Shown: positions 8,128 through 16,569 of the stretch, piece by piece | Layout of the letters: each line of letters begins with the position of its first letter | How positions within the stretch are numbered: position 1 is the stretch's first letter | DNA from: Polyangium sp. 15x6 | GTDB taxonomy: Bacteria; Myxococcota_A; Polyangia; Polyangiales; Polyangiaceae | DNA: 64,000 nucleotides | Assembly (NCBI RefSeq): GCF_029960785.1 | Contig: NZ_JASBQE010000028.1 | Location: 1 to 64,000, forward strand | Direction: 5' to 3' | Notes under the pieces: generated by a model | Seen by the model: only the letters and a program-made list of their open reading frames with translations | Databases searched by the model: none | What the model was told of the DNA's origin: nothing | Translations under genes and position numbers: made by a program

Positions 8128-9531
8128 TCAGCGCAGCACGAAGAACGGCACGAGCGCCCAGCCGCCCGCGTCTACTTTGACGTCGAACGTTCTGCGCTGC
8201 CCCCGCGCTTCGATCGTGACCGCGTGTTTCCCCGCGGGGACACGCGTCCTCGCGATCGCGATCCGCGCCGGCAGCGTCGTCCATGACCGCGTGTCGGGCG
8301 TGTCGAGCGCCGACATCGTCAGGCTCGTGGCGAAGCCGAGCAGCAAGCCCACGGCCTCCGCGCTCCCGTCGCGCCGCTGCCGCTCGTCCTGTGCTGCGTT
8401 GATCCCGGCCGCCGTCGCGCCGGCCACGGCCACGCTCGCCGCCGTGCGCGCGAGGAGCCGCGTGATCGCGGCGAGCACGAGCGTCCCTTCGCGCTTGTGC
8501 CACGCCGAGCGCACCTCGCCTTCCACGTCGAGCGCTTGCTCCAGCGGCAAGATCTCCTCGCCGATCGAGGCCTTCGGCGTCTCGTAGCCTCCGCGGCCCT
8601 GACCCAGCGTGGGATAGTTGATCCACGCCACTGCGCCCTGAAGCACGAGCGAATCGACCTCCCGGCGCTCCATCGGCGACAGCTCGTGCCCCACGATCTG
8701 CATCGCCATCCCGATCGGGATCCGCACCGGCGTCTTCGGCGGCACCCGCCCGAACCCTACGACGACGAGCAACTCCGCCTCGCCCGTCTCCTCCACCGGC
8801 GCGAGCGGCTCCGCGCCCTCCACGAGCGCGTCGATGGCCTCGTGGATCGTCGTCTTCTGCCCGCGCGTCAGCGTGCGCAGCGGATCGCGTAGCGACTTGT
8901 ACCGCGCGAACTCGAGCGCCTCGTCGTAATGCAAGAGCGCCTCGTCGCGCTGCTTCGACTTCTCGTACGTGAAGCCCGCGAGGTAACTCCCGAGCCCGAG
9001 CAGCGCGCCCTCGTCGCCCACGCTCTCGATGTACTTCTGCATGACCGCGAGCCGCCGCGCCTCCACGCGCGCCCCGTTGAGGTCGTGCCGCGCGAGGTAG
9101 CTCAGCATGTTGAGCGTGTTCAAGAGGAGCTTCTCGTACGCCGGCGCCTTGTACGGCCCCGCGTCGTCCGAGAACACGTAGCGGCCGAGGTCCGCCGCTT
9201 TGCTCGTCGAGAGGTCGAGCACCTCGATGGCCTGATCCGCGGCGCCGAGGTCGCGCGAGGCCTGCTCGTACTTTCCCATCGCGAGGTGGATGCTGCCGCG
9301 GTCGAGCAGGAGCAGCGCCTCGTCCTGTTTGACGGGCGGGATCTCGCCCGGCGACTTCACGCCGAGCTCTCGATCGAGCACGGCGACGGCTTGTTCCATC
9401 GAGCCACGATCGAGCGCCGCGAGCGAGTCGCGGACGCGCACCTCGTGCCCGGCGCAGCCCGCGTTTCCGAGCGCGCCGAGGGCGAACGTGATCACGCAGG
9501 CGGCGCGCCGGAGGCCGAGGAGCGGGCGCAC
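8128..9531 (-). CDS. TPR-type lipoprotein (COG3014-like) paired with an LpoB-like protein
   Basis: A 467-aa envelope lipoprotein: hydrophobic leader ending in LGNAGC (Cys26). The first half contains TPR-like helical pairs, for example EALLLLDRGSIHLAMGKYEQ (about 71-90), then LLLNTLNMLSYLARHDLNGA. A beta-rich C-terminal part includes a glycine/alanine membrane-like stretch (TAASVAVAGATAAGINAA). Arrangement and length fit the COG3014 group, which often neighbours LpoB-like lipoproteins. The GTG start at 9531 is one base after the stop of the upstream gene, so the two are coupled. A role with the LpoB-like partner at the outer membrane is inferred. Confidence 0.7.
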   Translation of the reverse strand: MRPLLGLRRAACVITFALGALGNAGCAGHEVRVRDSLAALDRGSMEQAVAVLDRELGVKSPGEIPPVKQDEALLLLDRGSIHLAMGKYEQASRDLGAADQAIEVLDLSTSKAADLGRYVFSDDAGPYKAPAYEKLLLNTLNMLSYLARHDLNGARVEARRLAVMQKYIESVGDEGALLGLGSYLAGFTYEKSKQRDEALLHYDEALEFARYKSLRDPLRTLTRGQKTTIHEAIDALVEGAEPLAPVEETGEAELLVVVGFGRVPPKTPVRIPIGMAMQIVGHELSPMERREVDSLVLQGAVAWINYPTLGQGRGGYETPKASIGEEILPLEQALDVEGEVRSAWHKREGTLVLAAITRLLARTAASVAVAGATAAGINAAQDERQRRDGSAEAVGLLLGFATSLTMSALDTPDTRSWTTLPARIAIARTRVPAGKHAVTIEARGQRRTFDVKVDAGGWALVPFFVLR

Positions 9532-9532
9532 G

Positions 9533-10153
9533 TCAATCCTGGTTGATGAGGGCCTTCGTGAAGGCCGCCTTGTTTTGCCAACGGACCGCGCTCGTCTCGG
9601 TCTCGATGACCTGCATGAACATGAAGTATTGCACGCGCCGACCGCCGGCCGTGCGCTCGTCCGAGGTGTAGACCTTGCCGGTCATGTAGTACTTCGCGCC
9701 GAGCTGACGGCCGTACTGGGCCGCGTGGTTCGGATCGAACTGGCCGCCGTTCTGCCGCTCGACCTCGGCGATCATCTGGTTCTGCCGCTCGCGGCTCACG
9801 ACCGTGACGAGCTGCGAGTTCACCATGAACGTCTCGGCGTCGGAGAGCACCGCCTGGAGCTGGCTGTCGACGTGCTGGCTCGTCTCGTTGATCATCGGGA
9901 AGATCGCCAGCGTGGGCTTGTCGCCCGTGTCGGCCCAGGCCTTGGCGAGGGGCGAGGCCACGAGATGCTTCATGTTCTCGTGGAGGAGCTGCTCCATGTC
10001 GCGCTTGTCGATGCCGGTGCTCATCGGCGGGTCGTCGAGGCCCTCGACCTCCGAGCCGCGGACGAACACGGGGTCGCTCGCGCAACCGACGGCGAGCGGC
10101 GCGAGCAGGAAAGCGACGGCGGGGACGAGGCGAAGGAAGCTTCGGTTTTTCAT
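9533..10153 (-). CDS. LpoB-like lipoprotein (penicillin-binding protein activator family)
   Basis: A 206-aa lipoprotein with a lipobox at AVGC (Cys24). The mature part shows the LpoB/FlgO-type fold signature: PTLAIFPMINETSQHVDS (about 80-97), then VTVVSRERQNQMIAEVERQ (about 117-135), and GRQLGAKYYMTGKVYT (about 148-163). LpoB-type lipoproteins reach from the outer membrane to activate PBP1b-type peptidoglycan synthases; whether this one does so is inference. It begins 17 nt after leuS ends and is directly coupled to the TPR lipoprotein gene (1-nt gap), so leuS, this gene and 8128-9531 probably share a transcript. Confidence 0.8.
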   Translation of the reverse strand: MKNRSFLRLVPAVAFLLAPLAVGCASDPVFVRGSEVEGLDDPPMSTGIDKRDMEQLLHENMKHLVASPLAKAWADTGDKPTLAIFPMINETSQHVDSQLQAVLSDAETFMVNSQLVTVVSRERQNQMIAEVERQNGGQFDPNHAAQYGRQLGAKYYMTGKVYTSDERTAGGRRVQYFMFMQVIETETSAVRWQNKAAFTKALINQD

Positions 10154-10170
10154 GGGTGGTGATGTGACGC

Positions 10171-12699
10171 TCAGGCGACGACGAGATTCACGATCTTGCC
10201 GGGAACGTAGATGAACTTCTTGAGGGTCTTGCCGGTCGTGAACGCAGAGATACCCTCGGCTGTGAGCGCGGCGTTACGGGCCTCGTCTTCGCTGGCCTTG
10301 ACCGGCAGCGTCACGCGGCCGCGGACCTTGCCATTCACCTGCACGGCCATCTCGATGACGTCGTCGACGCAGAGCGTCGGATCGAACGTCGGCCAGGCTT
10401 CGAGCGCGATCGAACGCTCGTTGCCCCACGAGCGCCATACCTCCTCGGCCACGTGCGGGGCGAACGGCGAGACGCAGAGCAAAAGGCCCTTCGCAGCCTC
10501 GCGCGGCAGCTCCTTCAGCGAGCCGAGGTGGTTCAGGAGGACCATCATCGCCGAGATCGCCGTGTTGAACGAGAGCGACTCGATGTCCTCGGTGACCTTC
10601 TTGATGGTCTTGTGCACGAGGCGCTTCGTGGCGTCGTCGATGGCGTCGACGAGCGGCCTGCCCGTGAGGATCGAGTAGATGCGGTCGCGGAAGCGGACGA
10701 CGCCCTGGATCTGCGCCGATTGCCAGGGTTTGACCGCCTCGAGCGGGCCCATGAACATCTCGTAGAGGCGCAGGCAATCGGCGCCGTAGGCCTTCACGAT
10801 GTCGTCCGGGTTCACCACGTTTCCGCGGGCCTTCGACATCTTCTCGCCGTCCTCGCCGAGGATGATGCCCTGGTGGACGAGCTTCATGAACGGCTCGGGG
10901 TGCGACACCTTGCCGATGTCGAAGAGCACCTTGTGCCAGAAGCGCGCGTAAAGCAGGTGCAGCACGCCGTGCTCGGCGCCGCCGATGTAGAGGTCGACCG
11001 GCATCCAATCGTCGTAGGCCTTCTGGCTCCACGGCTCGGCGTCGTTCTTCGGATCGGCGAAACGCAGGTAGTACCAGCACGAGCCAGCCCATTGCGGCAT
11101 CGTGTTCGTCTCGCGCGCGTACCACTGCCCGTCTTTCTGGAAGAACCTCCAATCGACGGCGCGGGCGAGCGGGCCCTGCGGGTCTTCGCCAGGGCGGAAG
11201 TCGACGAGATTGGGCAGGCGCAGCGGCAGCTCGTTCTCGGGCACCGCGATGGGTTTGTCGTAGCGGATCACATGCTCGTCGCCCTTGCGCGGGTCGCCGG
11301 CCGGATCCTTCATCTCCACGGGGAAGTAGACCGGGATCGGCTCGCCCCAGTACCGCTGCCGGGAAAACACCCAGTCGCGCAGCTTGTACGTGATCTTCGG
11401 CGCGCCTCTCCCCAGGCGGACGAGCTCTTCCACGATGGCGCGTTTCCCGTCGGTCGACTTGATCCCGTCGAACTTGCCGCTCCGCACGAGGATGCCCTCG
11501 TCGACGTAGGCCGCGTCGAGCGAATCGTGGAGCTTGCCGTCGGGGCTGATGACCTCGATGACGGGCAGCTCGAACGCCTTGGCGAACGCGAAGTCGCGCT
11601 CGTCGTGGCCCGGGACGGCCATGACCGCGCCCGTGCCGTAGCTACCGATGACGTAGTCCCCAACCCAGATCGGCACGGCCTGGCCCGTGAGGGGGTGGAT
11701 CGCCATCGCGCCCGTAGGCACGCCGGTCTTCGTCTTCTCCGAGGTGCGGTCGAGGTCGCTCTTGCTCGCGGCGGCCTGCACGTAGGCCCGGACGGCGGGG
11801 AGCTTGTCGGCCGAGGTGATCTTCTCGACGAGCGCGTGCTCGGGCGCGAGCACGACGTAGGTACACCCGAGCAGCGTATCGGGGCGCGTGGTGAAGACGT
11901 CGATCTTCGCGCCCTCGAATCCTTGGACGTCGAACGAAATGAGCGCGCCCTCGGATCGCCCGACCCAGTTCCTCTGCATGCTGACGGTGCCCTCGGGCCA
12001 GTCGACGAGCGAGAGGTCCTCGGCGAGGCGGTCGGCGTACGCGGTGATGCGCAGCATCCACTGGCGCAGCGGGGTGCGGACGACCGGGTGACCGCCGCGC
12101 TCGCTCTTGCCATCGATGACCTCCTCGTTGGCGAGGACGGTGCCGAGGGCGGGGCACCAGTTGACGAGGACCTTGTCCTGATAGGCGAGGCCGCGCTCGA
12201 AGAGCTTGACGAAGATCCACTGGGTCCAGCGGACGTAGTTTTCGTCGATGGTGCCGAACTCGCGCTCCCAGTCGTAGCTGAAGCCGAGCATCTTCAGCTG
12301 GCGCCGGAAGGTGTCGATGTTCTTGCGCGTGGTCTCGGCGGGGTGGGTGCCGGTCTGGATGGCGTACTGCTCGGCGGGCAAGCCGAAGGCGTCCCAGCCC
12401 ATCGGATGCAGGACGTCGTACCCCTTCATGCGGCTGTACCGGCAGAAGATGTCGGTGGCCGTGTAGCCCTCGGGGTGCCCGACGTGGAGGCCCGCGCCCG
12501 AGGGATAAGGGAACATGTCGAGCACGTAGCGCTTCGGCCGACCTTCGTGGCGAACGGCGCGGAAGACGCCGGTCTCCTCCCAGAAGCGCTGCCAGCGAGG
12601 CTCGGCCTCGGCGTGAACGTAACGAGCTGGCTCCTGCGCAGCCGGAGCGCCGTCCGCAGGCGTGCTCGGCGAGGTCGGGTTCGTGGTGGGGGACGTCAT
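10171..12699 (-). CDS. leuS: Leucyl-tRNA synthetase
   Basis: An 842-aa class I aminoacyl-tRNA synthetase that charges tRNA-Leu. Both nucleotide-binding signatures are present: the HIGH equivalent in GLHVGHPEGYT (about residues 70-80) and KMSKARGN (about 628-635). Between them lies the CP1 editing domain with GCTYVVLAPEHALV and a conserved TRPDTLLGCT segment. The C-terminus contains the anticodon-binding helices and the terminal MAVQVNGKVRGR segment typical of bacterial LeuRS. The first 25 residues are Ser/Thr/Pro-rich and not conserved, so the true start could be slightly downstream. The ATG at 12699 is the first in frame. Confidence 0.97.
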   Translation of the reverse strand: MTSPTTNPTSPSTPADGAPAAQEPARYVHAEAEPRWQRFWEETGVFRAVRHEGRPKRYVLDMFPYPSGAGLHVGHPEGYTATDIFCRYSRMKGYDVLHPMGWDAFGLPAEQYAIQTGTHPAETTRKNIDTFRRQLKMLGFSYDWEREFGTIDENYVRWTQWIFVKLFERGLAYQDKVLVNWCPALGTVLANEEVIDGKSERGGHPVVRTPLRQWMLRITAYADRLAEDLSLVDWPEGTVSMQRNWVGRSEGALISFDVQGFEGAKIDVFTTRPDTLLGCTYVVLAPEHALVEKITSADKLPAVRAYVQAAASKSDLDRTSEKTKTGVPTGAMAIHPLTGQAVPIWVGDYVIGSYGTGAVMAVPGHDERDFAFAKAFELPVIEVISPDGKLHDSLDAAYVDEGILVRSGKFDGIKSTDGKRAIVEELVRLGRGAPKITYKLRDWVFSRQRYWGEPIPVYFPVEMKDPAGDPRKGDEHVIRYDKPIAVPENELPLRLPNLVDFRPGEDPQGPLARAVDWRFFQKDGQWYARETNTMPQWAGSCWYYLRFADPKNDAEPWSQKAYDDWMPVDLYIGGAEHGVLHLLYARFWHKVLFDIGKVSHPEPFMKLVHQGIILGEDGEKMSKARGNVVNPDDIVKAYGADCLRLYEMFMGPLEAVKPWQSAQIQGVVRFRDRIYSILTGRPLVDAIDDATKRLVHKTIKKVTEDIESLSFNTAISAMMVLLNHLGSLKELPREAAKGLLLCVSPFAPHVAEEVWRSWGNERSIALEAWPTFDPTLCVDDVIEMAVQVNGKVRGRVTLPVKASEDEARNAALTAEGISAFTTGKTLKKFIYVPGKIVNLVVA

Positions 12700-12816
12700 G
12701 GCGAACGTACGATTAGCACCGACACGGCGCGTGTGTCAGCGGGCGGGCGCCCGGAGGCGCCGCGCGCGAGAGAAGCGGGAAAGACGGGGCGGTAGGGACG
12801 CAAGCGACGGACAGCC

Positions 12817-14247
12817 TCAACGCGACGGCGACGGCCTCGCCAGGGCAAGCTCCGCCGCCACCCACCGCCGCAAGATCTCCGCGTCCTTTGCTCGCGCGAT
12901 CCGCGCTTCGAGCCTCGGCTGGGTCATCGCCGCGGCCAGCTCCTCCGCGTCGAGGGGCCTCTTTTTCGCGCCGTCGATCACGATGAACAGCTTCCGCGCC
13001 GCCTTGTCGACCACGAGGCAAGCCCAGCCGGGCCCTTCCTCCGCGTGGACGAGCGTCCCGGCGATCACGCTGTCGAAGGAGGTCGCCGCTCCGTCGTGCA
13101 TCACCCGCATTCGCTCACCGTCGTCGGCCAGGTATGCGTGGTAGCGGCCGTCGGCGCTGAACGTCAGATCGCCCGCCCATGCGAAGGGCCTCTGCTCGCG
13201 CCCGTCGATCACCATGAATCGCGCCCCGCGGCTCGCGGCCGCGTATCCGAATTTCGCCCCGCGCCGCGCGAAGACCGGCTGATCCACCGCGTCATAGGCC
13301 GGGCCCTCCTCCCCATTCACCAGGATGTGCCAATCGCGCCCGCGCCGCGCCGCATAGGCCAGGCGCCCACCTTCGCCGCCGAAGACCAGGCTCCCGGGCG
13401 CGATTTCCTCGTAGGGCGGGCCCTCCACGCCATCGAGGACGATGACCTCGCCGTCCGCGCGCTTTCCGGCATACGCCACGTGCGCGCCGTCGTCGCTGAA
13501 CAGCACCTCCGAGACGCGGGCATACGGCGCGGATTCGACGCCGTCGACGGTCACGCGCCATTGCCCGTTGCGCTTCGCCACATACGCAAATCGACCCCCG
13601 TGCGGCGCGAGCGCGAGGTGCGCGATCGCCTCCGCGGGCGCCGATTCACGCCCGTTCATCCAGAAAAACGCCTCCTCGCCGCGCCGCCCCGCGTGCGCCA
13701 CCGCGGCGCCGTCGTCGCTGAACCGCAATGCGCCGATGCCGTCGTAGCGCGGCCCGGGGGTGCCGTCGACGATTGCGCGGACGAAGGCGCCTTGCCGCGC
13801 CACATAAGCGAAGCGGCCGCCGCGTCCAAAGAGCAGCGTGCCCTCCAGAATGGCATCGAATGCGGGCCCGGCCGTTCCGTCGAGCACCACGAACCACGCT
13901 CCCTTACGCTGCGCCGCATACGCTACGTGCGTGCCGTCCGGGCTCAGCACGACCTCGCCCAATCCGCCGAACGTCGGGCCCGCCCGCCCATCGACCACGA
14001 GCGACCAGCCCTTTTCCCGGCGCGCGGGGTAGGCGAGACGGCGGCCGTCCGCGCTCCAGACGATCGATTCGATGCCGATGCCCAGATATTCCGCGCCGTC
14101 CACGCCGTCGACGCGCACCCGCTGCTTGCCGGCGCTCTCCAGCACCTCGATGTGATGCCTCCGATCCGGGCTATGGCCCAGCCAAACCACGGACGGCCCG
14201 CAGCCCGCCAAAAAGAGCAGGGCGAGCGAGAGGGCGACGAGCTTCAT
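12817..14247 (-). CDS. Beta-propeller (WD40/TolB-like repeat) lipoprotein
   Basis: About 476 aa. MKLVALSLALLFLAGC is a clear lipoprotein signal (Cys16). The mature protein is a series of about nine repeats of roughly 43-46 residues, each with a core like LSPDGTHVAYAAQRKGAW followed by FVVLDGTAGPAFDAI, as in TolB/WD40-like propellers. A C-terminal helical tail (about 435-476) follows. The ATG overlaps the TGA of the dehydratase gene (ATGA), so it is the last gene of the ketosynthase operon and translationally coupled. I reject the long upstream extension to 14592 because it lies inside the dehydratase gene. Outer-membrane or periplasmic scaffolding for the pathway product is a guess. Confidence 0.8.
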   Translation of the reverse strand: MKLVALSLALLFLAGCGPSVVWLGHSPDRRHHIEVLESAGKQRVRVDGVDGAEYLGIGIESIVWSADGRRLAYPARREKGWSLVVDGRAGPTFGGLGEVVLSPDGTHVAYAAQRKGAWFVVLDGTAGPAFDAILEGTLLFGRGGRFAYVARQGAFVRAIVDGTPGPRYDGIGALRFSDDGAAVAHAGRRGEEAFFWMNGRESAPAEAIAHLALAPHGGRFAYVAKRNGQWRVTVDGVESAPYARVSEVLFSDDGAHVAYAGKRADGEVIVLDGVEGPPYEEIAPGSLVFGGEGGRLAYAARRGRDWHILVNGEEGPAYDAVDQPVFARRGAKFGYAAASRGARFMVIDGREQRPFAWAGDLTFSADGRYHAYLADDGERMRVMHDGAATSFDSVIAGTLVHAEEGPGWACLVVDKAARKLFIVIDGAKKRPLDAEELAAAMTQPRLEARIARAKDAEILRRWVAAELALARPSPSR

Positions 14248-14858
14248 CCGAAGATCGGCGCGGGCAGTGGCGGGATGCTTCGCGTGCTCGTCATCACGCC
14301 CTTCGCCACCGTGCGCCCCTCCACGCGGGCCTCGACCTCGTACCGCGCGAGCTCTGCCATGAGATGCGATTGCGAGACGATGTACTCGAGCCGCTGCCCG
14401 GCGAAGACCGGCTGGAGCAACTTCACGTCCACCGACGCGCTCATTCCCACGTGCAGATTCGAATGCGCCTTCAGCGACTCGACGAGCGCCGCCGAGACCT
14501 CGGGCTTGTACCCCGGTTGCAGCCGATATCCGAGCGCCAGATTTTGCAGGGCCTCGATCACCTCGTTCGGATCGTGGCCCTTCGCTTCCCACGCATCCTG
14601 ATACGCGGCGATGATGCCGAGGAGGTTACTGCTCTGACCGAGCCCCTCGATCGTGTACACGCCGGGCCAGAGATGCAGGCCGGGGAAATGGCCCTCGAAG
14701 ACGGGCTCGTTCGCCGAGACGCAGCGCGCGGCGCGCAACGTCGGCCGCGGCGTTCGCTCGTACGATTCGATCACGTCGACCATCGAGAACGGGCGACGGT
14801 GGGGGATGAGCAGGTTGATGACGTCCGCGCCGAGGGACAGACGGGCGCTCGTTTTCAT
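14244..14858 (-). CDS. FabZ-like hotdog 3-hydroxyacyl-ACP dehydratase
   Basis: A 204-aa enzyme that would remove water from a 3-hydroxyacyl-ACP. It has IPHRRPFSMVDVI (residues 18-30) and EGHFPGLHLWPG (55-66) followed by IEGLGQ (70-75). His57 and Glu71 are 14 residues apart, the same spacing as the catalytic His and Glu of FabZ. It is about 50 residues longer than ordinary FabZ. The ATG overlaps the stop of the acyltransferase gene (ATGA) and its own stop overlaps the lipoprotein start. Its position in a KS-ACP-KR-AT operon supports a dedicated dehydratase rather than the housekeeping fabZ. Confidence 0.85.
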   Translation of the reverse strand: MKTSARLSLGADVINLLIPHRRPFSMVDVIESYERTPRPTLRAARCVSANEPVFEGHFPGLHLWPGVYTIEGLGQSSNLLGIIAAYQDAWEAKGHDPNEVIEALQNLALGYRLQPGYKPEVSAALVESLKAHSNLHVGMSASVDVKLLQPVFAGQRLEYIVSQSHLMAELARYEVEARVEGRTVAKGVMTSTRSIPPLPAPIFG

Positions 14859-15823
14859 GAGAGGCTCCACCGCAGCGCGTCCACGGTGCGTCGGATGTCG
14901 GTCGCATGTTCGGTCGCGTGGACCCGCACCTCGGCGCCGAGGTTCGTCCGGACGAGCGATCGCAGCACTGCCCCCGGCGCCATGGTCACGAAATCGGTAA
15001 CACCGCGGTTTTTGAGGGTCGCCATGACGTCGGTCCAATGAACGGTATGGACGAGCTGGCCGGCGAGCAGGCCCGGCACGAGCCCCTCCTCCTCGGCGAG
15101 TTTTCCCGTCGCATTGAGCACCATGGGCACCTGCATGGCCCCGCGCCTCGCACGCGTGAGCGCCGCTTCGAGCTCGGGGACCGCGTCCTTCATCGAGTCG
15201 CTGTGCCAGGGACCGGCGACGGGCAAACGTCGCGCGCGGAACCGTGTGTCAGGATGGTCGACCTTGAACGCATCGAGGGTATCCTCCAGGGTCTTCAGCA
15301 AGACGTGAATGGTTTTCTCATCGCCGCTCACGACCAGTTCATCGGGTGTATTCGACGCGGCGACCTCGAGCCCGCAACGCGCGAGCGCGCGCTGGAGGAT
15401 CCCTCTCTCGCTCGTCGAGAGTCCGGAGAACGCGAACATCGCACCCGGGTGCCGCGCCGCCTCCTTCGCCATCAGCCGCCCGCGGAGCGCTGCAATCGTG
15501 ATCGCATCCTCGGGCGTGATCGCGCCCGTCGCGGCCCAGGCCGCAAGCTCACCGAGCGAATGACCTGCCACGACGTCGGGCTCGACCCCCGCGGCGACGA
15601 GCTCTGCGTGCACGAAAAGGCCGATCGCCGTGACCACCGGTTGCTGGATCTCGGTGTGTTCGAGAGCGCGTCCGCCTCTCGCCAGGAGATCGGCCGTCGC
15701 AATGCAAGCCGCCTCTGCCGCGCGATCGAGCATCTCCCTCCCGCGCAGCTCGCTCGCCGCGAATTGCGTGGCGGCGAAGAGATCCTTCGCGCCCTGCCCC
15801 GGGAACAGAAACGCCACCGTCAC
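14855..15823 (-). CDS. Malonyl-CoA:ACP transacylase-like acyltransferase (FabD family)
   Basis: A 322-aa acyltransferase that loads extender units onto the ACP. It starts MTVAFLFPGQG, the usual FabD opening. The nucleophile is Ser89 in VVAGHSLGELAAW; the partner His207 lies in VAGPWHSDSM; the Q of IQQP (about 59-62) and the TPDELVVSGD segment are in place. The GTG start at 15823 overlaps the stop of the reductase gene (GTGA). Substrate choice (malonyl or other) cannot be read with confidence: the residue after the GHSLG motif is E, as in malonyl-type enzymes, but the Arg expected around residue 114-116 is present only as RGR. Confidence 0.9.
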   Translation of the reverse strand: MTVAFLFPGQGAKDLFAATQFAASELRGREMLDRAAEAACIATADLLARGGRALEHTEIQQPVVTAIGLFVHAELVAAGVEPDVVAGHSLGELAAWAATGAITPEDAITIAALRGRLMAKEAARHPGAMFAFSGLSTSERGILQRALARCGLEVAASNTPDELVVSGDEKTIHVLLKTLEDTLDAFKVDHPDTRFRARRLPVAGPWHSDSMKDAVPELEAALTRARRGAMQVPMVLNATGKLAEEEGLVPGLLAGQLVHTVHWTDVMATLKNRGVTDFVTMAPGAVLRSLVRTNLGAEVRVHATEHATDIRRTVDALRWSLS

Positions 15824-16569
15824 AACGTGAGGCCCCCATCCACCACGAGCGCCTGCCCGATCACGTACGAGGCCTCCTCCGAGGCCAGAAACAGGACCGC
15901 CCGCGCGACCTCGTCGCCCGTCCCGAAGCGCCCGAGCGGAATCTGGGCGCGCGCCTTGTCCGCGATCCGTTTGTCCAGGCGCTTTGCCATTCCCGTGCCG
16001 AGCAGCCCTGGTACCACGGCATTGACCCGGATCCCGCGCGGCGCGAGCTCGGCCGCGAGCGTGCGCGTGAACGCGAGGATCGCGCCCTTCGAGGCCGCGT
16101 AATTCGATTGCCCCGGGCTCGCGTGCTGGCCCGCGACCGAGGCGACGTTGACGATCGCGCCCCGCCGCTTCGCCATCATCGGCCGCACGACGGCGCGGCA
16201 GCCGTGAAAGGCGCCGCCCGCATTGACGCGCATCACCTCGTCCCAGCTCTCCTCGGCCATGAGCGGAAAGAGCTCGTCCGCCGCGACGCCGGCATTGTTC
16301 ACGAGCACGTCGATCGCGCCCCGCGCGGCGAGCGCGTGCTCCACGGCCGCGTTCATCGACGCCGCGCTCGTGACGTCCATCGCGAGCAACGCGCTGCGGC
16401 CGCCGGCTTCTTCGATCGCACACCGCGTCTCTTTCGCCTCGTCCTCGCGCGACCGGTATCCGACGAAGACGAACGCCCCCTCGGCGCCGAACGCCGTCGC
16501 GATGCTCCGGCCGAGCCCCCGCGAGGCGCCGGTCACGATCACCGTGCTGTCTTCGAATCGCGCATTCAT
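15820..16569 (-). CDS. 3-oxoacyl-ACP reductase (FabG-like SDR)
   Basis: A 249-aa NAD(P)H-dependent short-chain dehydrogenase. The cofactor loop is TGASRGLG (residues 13-20), followed by NNAG (91-94). The catalytic tetrad is complete: Asn116, Ser144 (NVASVAG), Tyr157 and Lys161 (YAASK). The C-terminus AFLFLASEEASYV-type segment and VVDGGLTL are the FabG-typical ending. The ATG overlaps the stop of the GcvT-like gene by 4 bp. Within the operon it would reduce the 3-oxo intermediate made by the ketosynthase. Confidence 0.92.
   Translation of the reverse strand: MNARFEDSTVIVTGASRGLGRSIATAFGAEGAFVFVGYRSREDEAKETRCAIEEAGGRSALLAMDVTSAASMNAAVEHALAARGAIDVLVNNAGVAADELFPLMAEESWDEVMRVNAGGAFHGCRAVVRPMMAKRRGAIVNVASVAGQHASPGQSNYAASKGAILAFTRTLAAELAPRGIRVNAVVPGLLGTGMAKRLDKRIADKARAQIPLGRFGTGDEVARAVLFLASEEASYVIGQALVVDGGLTL

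Noticed and set aside
10453-12795. Long plus-strand open frame opposite leuS
   Set aside because: It is a codon-bias shadow of leuS, with Arg/Asp/His-rich sequence and no domain; leuS motifs are complete on the minus strand.
14248-14592. Upstream extension of the beta-propeller lipoprotein gene
   Set aside because: It overlaps the dehydratase gene in another frame and lacks a signal; the lipoprotein signal begins at ATG 14247.
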